Assembly: GCF_003751085.1 (NCBI RefSeq)
Contig: NZ_RJJY01000001.1
Span: forward strand, 1,488,001 to 1,552,000
DNA: 64,000 bases
Origin: Micromonospora sp. Llam0
GTDB taxonomy: Bacteria; Actinomycetota; Actinomycetes; Mycobacteriales; Micromonosporaceae
Reading direction: 5' to 3'
Shown: positions 1-9,574 of the stretch, in pieces
Layout: the number at the start of each line of letters is the position of its first letter
How positions within the stretch are numbered: the first letter of the stretch is position 1
The notes under the pieces: generated by a model
What the model saw: only the letters and a program-made list of their open reading frames with translations
Told to the model about the DNA's origin: nothing
Database searches by the model: none
Translations under genes and position numbers: made by a program

Positions 1-807
1 TGGGTCGGCGATCTCGATGCTCACCGAGGTCCCGGCCTCCAACTGGTACGCGTACGGCGGGGCGTTGACGTCCGCCGCGACCAGGTCGGCGCGCAGCCGA
101 TTACCGACGTGGCCGCTCCACTGGTACGGGTAGCCGTCCGCCTTGAACAGCAGCGGCCACTCGTACGGCCCCAGCCAGTCGATGACGAACGCGCCCTCGT
201 CGTCGACCGGCGAGTAGCGCGGATCCCGCGAACCGTCGGCGACCGGCGCCACGATGCCGACCGTCCCGTTCACCAGGGTCTCGTCATCGGCGCCCTGCAC
301 GGTGCCGACGATCACCGAGCGCTGGTCCAGGCGGATCGTCGGCCCGGGCCGCACCTCGTCGGCGGAGAAGGTGAACCACCGTGCGTTCTTCTGGGTGCCG
401 GTTCCACCGTCCTGGCTGACCCACTGGGCACCGTACTGGCTACCCGAGTCGGGCAGCGCGAACAGATTGTAGGAACCCGGCCCGGGAACCGAGACATTCA
501 CCCGGCCCCGCGCGTCGCTGCGGGTCGGACAGACGTCGGAAAAGCTGAATGTGAATACCGGAACGGCGAATACGCAGATGTCGGCCACCGGCTCGCCGGT
601 GACCGCGTCCACCACGTCGGTGCGGATACCCGGTCCGTCGAAGGTGGTCGTCGCGTACGCCTGCGGTGCGATCGTGGCACCGCCCAGCAGGGCCGCCGCG
701 ACCACCGAACCGAGTATGATCCTCCGTTTCCGGTTGCCGACCGAGCGCGGTTCGACGGCGCGGTGGGCCCCGCCTCTGCCGCCTGTGGAAAATTGAATGA
801 TCCTCAA
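1..807 (-). CDS. Secreted beta-rich (Cna-B/carboxypeptidase-regulatory-like) protein, 5' part only
   Basis: The 269 visible codons run off the left edge without a stop. The frame opens at a TTG (807-805) with AAAGGGG about eight bases upstream; a TGA lies in frame just before it, so no earlier start is possible. A long basic N-terminus ending GNRKRR is followed by a hydrophobic run (ILGSVVAAALLGGATIA) and an Ala-rich cleavage region, so export by the Sec pathway is likely. The mature part begins with a beta-rich domain (TDVVDAVTGEPVADICVF) like those of carboxypeptidase-regulatory or Cna-B folds, then a second Trp/Tyr-rich domain. No catalytic motif is visible. The role is unknown; a cell-surface or matrix protein is the simplest inference. 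Confidence 0.7.
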   Translation of the reverse strand, partial: MRIIQFSTGGRGGAHRAVEPRSVGNRKRRIILGSVVAAALLGGATIAPQAYATTTFDGPGIRTDVVDAVTGEPVADICVFAVPVFTFSFSDVCPTRSDARGRVNVSVPGPGSYNLFALPDSGSQYGAQWVSQDGGTGTQKNARWFTFSADEVRPGPTIRLDQRSVIVGTVQGADDETLVNGTVGIVAPVADGSRDPRYSPVDDEGAFVIDWLGPYEWPLLFKADGYPYQWSGHVGNRLRADLVAADVNAPPYAYQLEAGTSVSIEIADP

Positions 808-1174
808 CGAGGTTGCCCCTTTCGCATTTCACTGAACTGCTAGGTGCCAGATGAGTTTGTAGCACGTAAGGCAGCGTGAAGTCGGCTACGGAGGGCTGGT
901 TTCTGTGGTGTTTCGTCTCCACTGGATGGGTGATTTTCCGAAAGTCGGTGAAATCGGAACGGAAAATGAGGGTGAAACGCATTCAGGCGGTTGACCGGAC
1001 GGGGCGTCGCCGCGGCGTCACCGGCCGGACCCGGCCCGCCCGCCGCCGGTAACGACCGCGTGACGGCCCGTCGGAGATCGTCGACCGCAGCACGGACCGG
1101 CCGCACGACCTCCGCGACACCCGGTCGTCACCCGGCCCGCCAACCAGTGTCGCGTGAGCCGTCAGGGAGCCCAC
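808..1174. other. Divergent intergenic region
   Basis: No credible gene is seen here. The part at about 840-980 is clearly more A/T-rich than its surroundings, as expected for the promoters of the divergent secreted protein (minus) and the polyketide tailoring cassette (plus). No operator palindrome or riboswitch was recognised. Confidence 0.5.
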
Positions 1175-3457
1175 ATGATCAGGACGATGCTGCGGATCCG
1201 AGCCCGTGGTGGATCCGAGAAGACGGTCGAAGCCGCGTGGCGAGCCGCTGCCGACCGGGTCGCCGGTAGCGCCGGCAACCGTCTGTGGCAGTTGCTCGTC
1301 GCCGCCGACGATCCGTCGACCTACGTGATGGTCGCCGAGTGGACCGACGAGGCAGCCCGGCACCACTACGAGAACGGGCCGGTCGCCGCGTACCTGGCCG
1401 GTGTGGTCGAAGCCGCCTGCGAGCCGGTGACCCCCGACAGCTACCGGGTGATGGGCAGCCGGCCGGACCCGGACTCGCTGATGTACGTGGACGTGACGGT
1501 CGACGTACCGGCAGACCGGGTCGCCGAGTTCCAGCGCGGCCACGCCGAGGTCGTCGCCCGGATGGCCGCGGTACCCGGCTACCTGGGGGAGGAACTGCTG
1601 CGCGAACCCGGATCAGCGGTGCACCACATCTTCGCGCAGTGGCGCGGTGCGGAGCTGTTCCGCCGCTGGATCGACGACCCCGACCACGAGCGGGCCGAAG
1701 CGGGACCGATCGCCGAGTTCCTGGTCGGCATCCGGCCACGGGTGTTCCGCGCATTCGACCCGGACCCGCGACCCGTCCAGCCGGTCGCGAGCCGACCCGC
1801 CGCCCGGCACACCACCACGGACGTGCTGGTGGTCGGCGCCGGACCGACCGGGCTGACCACGGCGATCGAACTGGCCCGCCGGGGCGTCGACTGCCAGGTG
1901 ATCGACAAACTGACCAGCCCGCCGGACCAGGCCGACAAGGCGATCGGGGTGCACTGCCGCACCATGGAGATCTGGGCCGACCAGGGCGTCGACCGAGCGG
2001 CCATGAACGCCGGCAGCTGGCTGGTCGGTCAGGCGGTCTTCGTCAACGGACACCAGGTGCACCGGGGCAGCTGGGAACTGCCCGGGCTGCCGTACGCGCA
2101 CCTCGGGCTGCCGCAGTACGAGACCGAACGGATCCTCACCGACCGGCTCGCCACGCTCGGCGTACGGCCCCGACGCGGCACCGAACTGGTCGACTTCACC
2201 AGCGACGACGACGGGGTCACCGCCAACCTCACCCACGCCGACGGCGGCACCGAGACGGTCCGCGCCAAGTTCCTTGTCGGCGCCGACGGCGCGCACAGCC
2301 GGGTCCGCCAACTGCTCGGCCTCACCTTCACCGGCGGGCTGGGCCGATTCCCGCAACTGTTCATGCTCGGCGACGTCGACGTCGACTGGGACATGCCCGC
2401 CGGCCACCTGCTGCGGTTCATCCACGAAACCGACGGCCAGCTGGACAACATGCTCGTCTGCGTACCGCTGCGGGGTGAGTCCCGCTACCGGATCGCGACG
2501 ATGGCGCCGCCGCGCTACTTCGCCGCCACCCGCGGCGAGAACGCCCCGCCCGGGTTCAGCGCCGAACTCGGCGAACCGACCCTCGCCGACGTGCAGGCGG
2601 TGCTGGACCAGCTCGCCCCGGCCGGGACGACCGCGTCCAACCTGCGTTGGTCGTCGATCTTCCGAATCAGTCACGGCATCGTCGACCGCTACCGCGACGG
2701 GCGGATCTTCGTCGCCGGCGACGCCGCACACCTGCATCCGCCGGCCGGCGGTCAGGGCATGAACACCGGCATCCAGGACGCCTGGAACCTGGCCTGGAAG
2801 CTGGCGTTGGCGGTCCGTGGTGTCGCCGCGCCCGGCCTGCTGGACAGCTACCAGATCGAGCGCCGACCGCAGGGGGAGGAGGTCGTCGGGCGGGCGGTGC
2901 GGCTGGCCTTCACCGACGAGTTGGAGCGCGAGGACCTCGAACGGCAGTTCCTGCAGGAGATGTCGATGCTGGTCAGCTACGCCGACAGTCCACTGGTCGG
3001 CGAGTCGCTGGCCACCGTCGACGCGCTGCGGACCGGCCCGGCCCCGGGCGAGCGCGCTCCCGACGTGTCCGGCCTGCGTCGACGCGGCGTCGGACACCCG
3101 CTGCGGCTGCACGAGCTCACCCGGGGGACCCGGCACACCCTGCTGCTCTACGCCGACCGGACGGCGGACGAGGCCACTCTGGCCCCCATCGACAAGCTCA
3201 GCGCCGACCTGCCGGAACGCACGTACGGCGAAGTCGAGGTCTACCTGCTGCTCAGCCCGGACACGCCGGCCCCGCCGGCGGACCATCCACCGGTGCTCCA
3301 CGACGCCGCCGGCGGGTTCCGGGCCGGGTACGGCACCGCCGGTGCCGCCGCCTACCTGATCCGGCCGGACGGGTACGTCGGATTCCGCAGCCAGCCGATC
3401 GACGTCGAGGCGCTACGCCACCACCTGCACCTGGTGTTCAACGGCGGTGTCCGGTGA
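1175..3457 (+). CDS. FAD-dependent aromatic polyketide monooxygenase with two N-terminal ABM domains
   Basis: A fusion protein of about 760 aa. Residues ~1-95 and ~103-195 are two ABM (antibiotic biosynthesis monooxygenase, ferredoxin-like) domains. From ~215 comes a PheA/TfdB-type flavin hydroxylase: Rossmann motif VVGAGPTGLTTAIELARRG, the DG motif VGADGAHSRVR, and the GD motif VAGDAAHLHPPAGGQGMN near residue 515, ending in a thioredoxin-like tail. This family hydroxylates aromatic polyketides with NAD(P)H and O2. ATG at 1175 is preferred because AGGGAG precedes it at normal spacing; a GTG at 1154 is also in frame. It overlaps the next gene by four bases (GTGA), so it heads a coupled operon. 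The ABM part could be a quinone-forming oxygenase or a cyclase-like module; which is not decided by sequence. Confidence 0.85.
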   Translation: MIRTMLRIRARGGSEKTVEAAWRAAADRVAGSAGNRLWQLLVAADDPSTYVMVAEWTDEAARHHYENGPVAAYLAGVVEAACEPVTPDSYRVMGSRPDPDSLMYVDVTVDVPADRVAEFQRGHAEVVARMAAVPGYLGEELLREPGSAVHHIFAQWRGAELFRRWIDDPDHERAEAGPIAEFLVGIRPRVFRAFDPDPRPVQPVASRPAARHTTTDVLVVGAGPTGLTTAIELARRGVDCQVIDKLTSPPDQADKAIGVHCRTMEIWADQGVDRAAMNAGSWLVGQAVFVNGHQVHRGSWELPGLPYAHLGLPQYETERILTDRLATLGVRPRRGTELVDFTSDDDGVTANLTHADGGTETVRAKFLVGADGAHSRVRQLLGLTFTGGLGRFPQLFMLGDVDVDWDMPAGHLLRFIHETDGQLDNMLVCVPLRGESRYRIATMAPPRYFAATRGENAPPGFSAELGEPTLADVQAVLDQLAPAGTTASNLRWSSIFRISHGIVDRYRDGRIFVAGDAAHLHPPAGGQGMNTGIQDAWNLAWKLALAVRGVAAPGLLDSYQIERRPQGEEVVGRAVRLAFTDELEREDLERQFLQEMSMLVSYADSPLVGESLATVDALRTGPAPGERAPDVSGLRRRGVGHPLRLHELTRGTRHTLLLYADRTADEATLAPIDKLSADLPERTYGEVEVYLLLSPDTPAPPADHPPVLHDAAGGFRAGYGTAGAAAYLIRPDGYVGFRSQPIDVEALRHHLHLVFNGGVR

Positions 3458-3843
3458 CCGCCGCTTTCCCGGACCAGACAGACCAGACGGACCCACCGGG
3501 TCAGCCGGGTCAGCCGGACCGACCGGGTCCGGTCCGCGCGGTGCTGTCGATGCGGACCCGCCCCGGGTGCGAGCGGCGGTTCGAGACCGAGTGGCAGGCC
3601 ATCGCCGATCAGATCCGCACCCTGGACGGCTGCCTGCGCCAGGACCTGGTCCGCGACGCCGACGATCCCCGCAGCTACCTGATCATCACCGACTGGGCGG
3701 ACCGGGAACGCCTTGACGCGTTCGGTCGCAGCGCGCAGCGCGACCGGTTGCTGCGGGTGATCCGGGAGCTGCGCGAATCCGCGCAGCGGCACACCTACCA
3801 GGTGCTGCACAGCGTGCCGAGCGAACGAGAGGAGCCGCGATGA
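3454..3843 (+). CDS. ABM-domain monooxygenase / cyclase-like protein
   Basis: A 129-aa protein whose GTG start overlaps the stop of the flavin hydroxylase (GTGA) and whose stop overlaps the P450 start (ATGA). After a Pro/Gly/Asp-rich N-terminus of about 30 aa comes one ABM domain (RAVLSMRTRPGCERRFETEW, then DPRSYLIITDWADRERLDAF). ABM proteins in aromatic polyketide pathways make quinones from phenols without a cofactor, or assist ring closure. Its position inside the tailoring operon supports such a role; the substrate is unknown. Confidence 0.75.
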   Translation: MTAAFPDQTDQTDPPGQPGQPDRPGPVRAVLSMRTRPGCERRFETEWQAIADQIRTLDGCLRQDLVRDADDPRSYLIITDWADRERLDAFGRSAQRDRLLRVIRELRESAQRHTYQVLHSVPSEREEPR

Positions 3844-5108
3844 CCGCCGACCAACGACCGGCCGAGCCGGTCGGGTCCGCCGAGCAGGCCGTCCCGGCGG
3901 CGGAGTTCTACACCGACGGGTACGCCGCCGACCCGTACCCCACCTATGCCCGGATGCGCGCCCAGTGCCCGGTCCGGTTGGTCGCCTCACCCCGGTTCGA
4001 CTCCTATCTGATCACCCGCTACGACGACGCGCGGGCGGCGTTGACCGACCCCCGGCTGTCCAAGGACCTGTACGGCCCGGAAGGCCACTACCTGCGGTTC
4101 TTCGGGCCGAACTCGGAGGGCCTGAACAAGAACATGCTCAACTCGGATCCGCCGGAGCACAGCCGGCTGCGGCGGCTGGTGTCGCAGGCGTTCGCGCCCC
4201 GGCGGATCGAGGCCCTGCGGCCCCGGATCGGCCAGGTCGTCGACGACCTGCTCGACAAGTTCGCGCCGAGAGGCGAGGCGGACCTGATGCACCAGTTCGC
4301 CGTACCGCTGCCGATGGTGGTGATCTGCGAGCTGCTCGGCGTGCCGAAACCCGACCACGAACAGGTGCTCGGCTGGACCCAGGTGATCCGGACCTCCGGC
4401 TCGGCCAGCCGACCGCCCGACCAGGAGCGGGCGGCGGTGCAGCAGGTACAGGCACAGCTGCACGAGTACCTGACCGGGCTGGTCCGGGCCAAACGCGCGA
4501 CGCCGGCCGACGACATGCTCACCGCCCTGATCGACGCCTGTGACCACGGTGGGGCGCTCACCGAACGGGAGCTGGTCTCCACCGCGTTCCTGCTGCTGTT
4601 CGCCGGTCACCAGACCACCGCCGACTTCATCGGCAACGCCATGCTGGCCCTGTTGACCAATCCCGGACAGTACGAGCTGCTGCGGGCTCGGCCCGAGCTG
4701 CTGCCGGCGGCCGTCGAGGAGCTGCTGCGCTTCGACGGCCCGCTGCCGATCGCCAGCCCTCGGGTGGCCACCGAGGACGTCGAGTACGACGGTGTCCGCA
4801 TTCCGCGCGGGGCGGCGGTCGGGGTGGTGCTCAATTCGGCCAACCGCGACCAGGACCACTTCACCGACCCCGACCGCCTCGACGTGACCAGCGGACGTGG
4901 ACCCCACCTGGGCTTCGGCCACGGGGTGCACTACTGCCTGGGGGTTTCGCTGGCCCGCATCGAGGCCCGGACCGGCGTCGGCGGGCTGCTGCGCCGGCTG
5001 CCGGACCTGCGGCTGGCCGTACCGGCCGCCGAACTGCGCCGACTCCCGGCGGCCTCGCCGTTTCGCGGGCTGCTCGAACTGCCGGTCCGGTTCACCGCCG
5101 CCGGCTGA
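3840..5108 (+). CDS. Cytochrome P450 (bacterial class, polyketide tailoring)
   Basis: A 422-aa soluble P450. The I-helix oxygen-binding motif AGHQTT lies near residue 257, the K-helix ExxR (EELLR) near 295, and the heme-Cys loop FGHGVHYCLG near 360-368, so all key elements are intact. Length and sequence style match the CYP105/107-like bacterial P450s that hydroxylate or couple secondary metabolites, with electrons from ferredoxin encoded elsewhere. The start codon overlaps the preceding ABM gene by four bases, which places it in the same operon. The substrate is presumably the aromatic product of the neighbouring hydroxylase and cyclase. Confidence 0.9.
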   Translation: MTADQRPAEPVGSAEQAVPAAEFYTDGYAADPYPTYARMRAQCPVRLVASPRFDSYLITRYDDARAALTDPRLSKDLYGPEGHYLRFFGPNSEGLNKNMLNSDPPEHSRLRRLVSQAFAPRRIEALRPRIGQVVDDLLDKFAPRGEADLMHQFAVPLPMVVICELLGVPKPDHEQVLGWTQVIRTSGSASRPPDQERAAVQQVQAQLHEYLTGLVRAKRATPADDMLTALIDACDHGGALTERELVSTAFLLLFAGHQTTADFIGNAMLALLTNPGQYELLRARPELLPAAVEELLRFDGPLPIASPRVATEDVEYDGVRIPRGAAVGVVLNSANRDQDHFTDPDRLDVTSGRGPHLGFGHGVHYCLGVSLARIEARTGVGGLLRRLPDLRLAVPAAELRRLPAASPFRGLLELPVRFTAAG

Positions 5109-5170
5109 CCCACCACCGACCACCGGGCGAACCGACCCGGCTGATCCCCACCGTTCTGCGAGGAGTTGCC

Positions 5171-5857
5171 ATGGTTTTCCGCAACGTGATCGTCTGCCGC
5201 ATGGTGCCGGGCAGCGAGGACAAGATCGCCAAGACTTTCGGCCACTACGACAAGGCCACCCGGCCGCAGGACTTCGGCGTCATCGGGCGCATCCTGCTGT
5301 CCCACCACGACCTCTACATCCACATCGTCGAACGCAACGAGGACCCGGCGGTCTCCGGCCAGAACCGGGGCCTGCCCGCGTTCAAGGAGATCGCCGAGGC
5401 GATCGGCCCGTACGTCACCCCGTACCCGCGCAACTGGCAGAACCCGTCGCACTCGGTGGCCAAGGAGTTCTACCGCTGGACTGCGGAAGGGACCGGCCCG
5501 GCGGAAGGGACCGGGCCGGACCAGGCCGGCCGGCATCTGACCGTGATCGTCGGGCGGATCAAGCCCGGCGCGGAGGACAACGTCGCCCGGATCTTCACCG
5601 AATCCGATGCCGGCACGTTGCCGGTCGAGATGAGCGTGACCGCACGCTGGCTCTACTCGATCGACGACGTCTACGTGCACCTGCTGGAACGCTCGGTCCC
5701 GCACACCGCCGACGACGCCCGGATCCACGACAAGCCGAAGTTCGGCAAGATCATGGAGGAGCTGAGCCCGTACATCAGCCCGTACAACCAGGACGCCTGG
5801 CGCGGCCCGGTGGACGCGGTCGCCAAGGAGTACTACCGCTGGCGGGCCGAGGACTGA
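5171..5857 (+). CDS. Tandem TcmI-type polyketide cyclase
   Basis: A 228-aa protein made of two related TcmI-like domains of about 110 aa each. Domain one opens RNVIVCRMVPGSEDKIAKTF and ends KEFYRW; domain two opens HLTVIVGRIKPGAEDNVARI and ends AKEYYRW, an evident internal duplication. TcmI-like proteins close late rings of poly-beta-ketone-derived aromatics and usually have one such domain. AGGAG stands seven bases before the ATG. A 62-base gap separates it from the P450, so it is probably the last gene of the same cassette. The two halves may act as an intramolecular dimer (inference). Confidence 0.8.
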   Translation: MVFRNVIVCRMVPGSEDKIAKTFGHYDKATRPQDFGVIGRILLSHHDLYIHIVERNEDPAVSGQNRGLPAFKEIAEAIGPYVTPYPRNWQNPSHSVAKEFYRWTAEGTGPAEGTGPDQAGRHLTVIVGRIKPGAEDNVARIFTESDAGTLPVEMSVTARWLYSIDDVYVHLLERSVPHTADDARIHDKPKFGKIMEELSPYISPYNQDAWRGPVDAVAKEYYRWRAED

Positions 5858-5895
5858 CTCCGACGGTGCGGTGACCGGCGGTCGCCGCCGGCCGG

Positions 5896-8260
5896 CTACC
5901 GGGAGGCGGCGACCAGCCGTCGAGCCTCGGTGACCAGCCGGCTGGAGCCGCCCCGGGCGGCGACGTCGGCGAGCCCGGGCACGTCGATGCGCACGCCGGT
6001 CACCGCTGCGGTCTGCGCGGCCAGCGCCAGCAGGTCCGGCAGCCCGCGCGGTGCCGGCTGGACGGTCAGCGGCGCGGGCAGCGCGGCGGCGAGGATCCGC
6101 CAGGTGGTCAGCGGTGCGCCGGCCGCCGCCGCGTCCCGTAACGGCTGGACGACCCGGGACAGCGTGATCATCTTGTCGGCGGCGAGCGCCCCGAGGTGAC
6201 CACCGACCGCCACCGCGTCGAGCTCACCGGCGGCGGCCAGCATCAGCAGCGCGTCGACGGCCGCCACCCGGTCGGCCTCGTGCCGGGCGGCCAGCCCGTA
6301 CGCCACCGCCAGGTCGAGCGCCGGCGTGGTCTCGCCGGTGCACTCGGCGAGCATCGGCAGCAGCGTGGCGCCGCCCGGCTCGTCGAGGTCCGCGCTGCCG
6401 GCGACCAACGGCAGGAGGTACGCGGCGACCAGCCCTCGATAGCCGGGCAGCTGCGCCGGCCAGGGCCTGCCCGGCCGGGGTGCGCAACGCCGCCGCCTTC
6501 GCCGCCAGCGGCTCGTCGACGACGGCCGGCAACCGCAGCAGCGCCTGGGTGAGGTCCGCCGGCCACGGCTGGCGCTCACCGAGGCGGGCCAGCCGGTCGA
6601 ACAGCTCGTCCGCTGCCACCGCCCCGGTGGCCAGCGACGGTGCGGCGACGAGGCCCGCGCCCCCGAGACCGGCGAGCCCGGTCGTCCCGGGACCGGTGAA
6701 CTCAGCCGCCCCGGCCCCGGCGACGGCCCGGCCGATCTCCGCGACCCGGGTCCGCCGCAGCCGGCGCAGCACCGCCTGCTGCGGGTCGGCGGGCCGCTGC
6801 CCAGAGGCCTGCTGCTGGCCCCAGGTGGACAGCAGCACCTGCCAGCTCCGTGGCGGCGCCGGATCTTCGCTGCCGGCGAGGATCCGCAGCGCGCCGCCGA
6901 GGCCGCCGAACCTCTCCTCGGGCCGCGAGGACCAGGCCAGCACACCGGCCCGGTCGAGCACCGGGGTCAGCGCCGCCACCGTGGCGGCCCGGTCGGTGGC
7001 GGTCGACCGGATCAGGCCGTCGAGGATCCGGTCCAGGCCCAGCGCGTCGGTCGACGACCCGCCGAACAGCGCGGCGATCTCCTCGGCCAGCTCGTCCGGA
7101 TGGGTGATCGGCGGTGGCGCCGGAGCCGGCGGTGGCACCGGGGGCAGGGCGTCGCCGACGTGGCGGACCTCGGCGGGCGCCGCCACCCGGTGGCCGTGTT
7201 TCGCGGCCAGCGCGGCCGCCCGGTCGGCGACGTCGACCGCCGGATGATCGGCGGCGACGGCCAGCACAGCGGCGATCCGCGCCGCCTGGGCGCGATTCTG
7301 GCGGGCCAGCTGATCGAGCCAGCTCAGCTGGGCCCGTACCAGGGTCTTCTCCGGCCGGCCCAGGACGGCCGGCGCCGTGTCGAGCAGCGCGTCGAGGTCG
7401 ATGTCCGGCAGCTTGCGCAGCGTCCGTTGGGCCAGCGCGGCCGCCGTCGACGGGCCGTCGGCGAGCAGCCGCAGGTAGGTGGGGAGCCGGTCGCGCACCT
7501 CGTCGCCGGTCGGCACCAGTGCGTCGTGCAGGCCGATGAAGACCCGCAGCGCGGCCGGACGCTCACCGCGCAGCATCCGGCTGAGCGCGCCGTCCAGCAG
7601 CATCGTGCGGTCCAGCCGCCCCTCGGCGGCCAGCTGCGCCAACGCCAGCGGCATTCCCGACCGACCGTCCGACTGCTGGTCGGTCCACGCCCACTGACCG
7701 CCGACCCCGTCGACGTCGAACATCCGGGGGGCCAGCGCGTCCAGGAACGGGTGCCGGCGCATCCGGTCGACCAGCGCGACGCTCCACTCGTGGTCGCGGG
7801 GTCGGCTGGCCGTCACCGCCCAGCCGAGGACGAACAGGTCGTCGGTCGGCGGCGCGGCCTGCTCGGCGGTCAGCAGGTCGGCGATGAACCACCAGTTGTC
7901 GCCGGGCGACTCGCGGTCGATCCGCCCGGCGAGCCGGTACGCCAGGTCGGTCAGCCAGGTGACACCCCGGCGTCGGGCCACCTCGATGACCGGTGCCGCG
8001 GGCGTCGACAGCAGCGAGATGCTGCGGCGCCCCAGCACCTCGGCGGCCTGGGCGGCGGTCGGCAGGCAGCCGACCGCCGCGACGGCCAACGCGGTGGCCT
8101 GCCAGCGGAACCACCACTCGTCGCGGTGCCGGCGCACGTACGCCGTCAGCTCGGTGCCGAGCTGACGGCGTTGCTCCTCGTCGAGCCCGGAGATGGTGTC
8201 CACGGCGGTGGTGATGTCGCCGTTGACGAGACGGTGGACCGGGTCGCTCGCCTCGGTCAC
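5896..8260 (-). pseudogene. DUF6493-like helical repeat protein, frameshifted
   Basis: A protein of about 780 residues if one frameshift is ignored. It starts at GTG 8260 (VTEASDPVHRLVNGD), where the codon overlaps the stop of the upstream SWIM gene (GTGA). The frame reads intact to about 6450 (LAAKAAALRTPAGQALA), then coding continues one frame over (PAQLPGYRGLVAAYLLPL) to the TAG at 5896. The protein is rich in Ala/Leu helices like HEAT or ARM repeats, with a proline-rich linker near residue 390. Proteins of this kind pair with SWIM zinc-finger genes in many actinomycetes; their function is not established. The shift lies in a GC-rich run and could be a sequencing error. Confidence 0.6.
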
Positions 8261-9435
8261 GCCGTCACTCCCACCGGGGCGGTGACCATCGCGGCCGCGA
8301 TGGCGTGCCGGCACGGCCCCCGCCCGCCCCGGTGCCGCGCCCACCAGGCGCAGGTGCAGGTGCGGGTGCCGTCGGTCAACTGCCGCACCCGGTAGACCTC
8401 GTCACCGGCGCGCACCGTCGCCCCCTCCGGGTCCGGGGTCACCGAGCCGGCCTCGACCAGCGCCCGGGCTGCGGTCAGCCGGGGATTGTCCCGCTCGGCG
8501 CGGCCCGGATCGTAGGGCAGCACCCGGTGGAAGTAGCCGGCCCGCGCGAGGTCGTAGCCGACCCGACCGGCGGTGCCGAGCAGCGTCAGCGCAGCGCGCA
8601 CCCGGGCGGCGGCCAGGCCGGACGTGTCGGCCAGGGCGGGTAGGACGCCGCCTTCGCCGGAGAAAGCCCCGGGCCGGCTCCGGTGACAGGGTCAGCGACA
8701 GGCTCATCCCGGCCAGGTCCAGCTCCCACACGCTGGCTGTCGGTGCTGCGCCGGCGGCCACCGGCGGCCCGTACACCCGCAGCGCCGACGCGTGCCGCAG
8801 CAGGCCCCGCAGCGCGGCGAGCCGACCCGCGCCGGACAGGCACACCGCGCCCGGCGCGGCACGCGACGTCAGGCGCAGCGACCGACCGGCCGGCACCGCC
8901 CACAGCACCGACCGGTCGCCGGCACCGGGCAGCCGGCGCAGCAACGTCGCCGCCTCGACGGCCGGGATCTCCGCCAGCAGGTCCATCCCCGCCGCGATCA
9001 CCTGCACCTCGGCGAAGCCGCGCAGCCAGCGGCGGGGCAGCGGCACCTTCCGCTCGACGACCGAGGAGTCCATCGTCGACACCGTCAGGTCGTCCGGGCC
9101 GACCGACAGATGCAACGGGTCCAGGCCGCCGACGCGGGCCAGCGCGTCACGCAGCGGCGGGTTGACGTCCACGTTGGTGGTGCCGTGCGCGACGATGTCG
9201 CCGTCCAGCCCGTCCGGGGCGACGTCGAGCCGGGCGTACACCCCGCAGCAGCCGGAGAAGGACTCGAACCGCAGCCGGTCGCGGCCGCCGGTGACCACCG
9301 GGTCGAGGCTGGCCGGGTGAGGAACCCGGTGAAGAACCGGGGGTTGGCGGCCGGGCCGCCACTGGTCTGCAGGGTCAGTGCCCGACCGGCCAGGGCGGAC
9401 GGGCTCAGGTACCGGTAGGTCGCGACGGCGTTCAC
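8257..9435 (-). pseudogene. SWIM zinc-finger protein, two frameshifts
   Basis: Coding begins at GTG 9435 (VNAVATYRYLSPSALAGRAL), shifts frame near 9318, continues through LRFESFSGCCGVYARLDV and AVEAATLLRRLPGAG, and shifts again near 8665 before ending with the SWIM finger (TRTCTCAWWARHRGGRGPCRH: CxC...CxH). SWIM fingers bind nucleic acid or proteins. Each break is repaired by one base, in CCC or TTTC runs, so the underlying protein of about 390 aa may be intact in the organism. Four-base overlap couples it to the DUF6493-like gene. It is divergent from dapF. Confidence 0.65.
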
Positions 9436-9574
9436 GGTGGCGCACGCTACCGGCACCGACCGACATCGCGGGCCGGCGGCGCAGCCGTACACTGGTCGCC
9501 GGTGCCGGTCGGACACTGGTCGGCCGGTGTCGGCCGGTCGCGGCGGCGAGCGACAGCGGGGGGAGTGCGTACGG

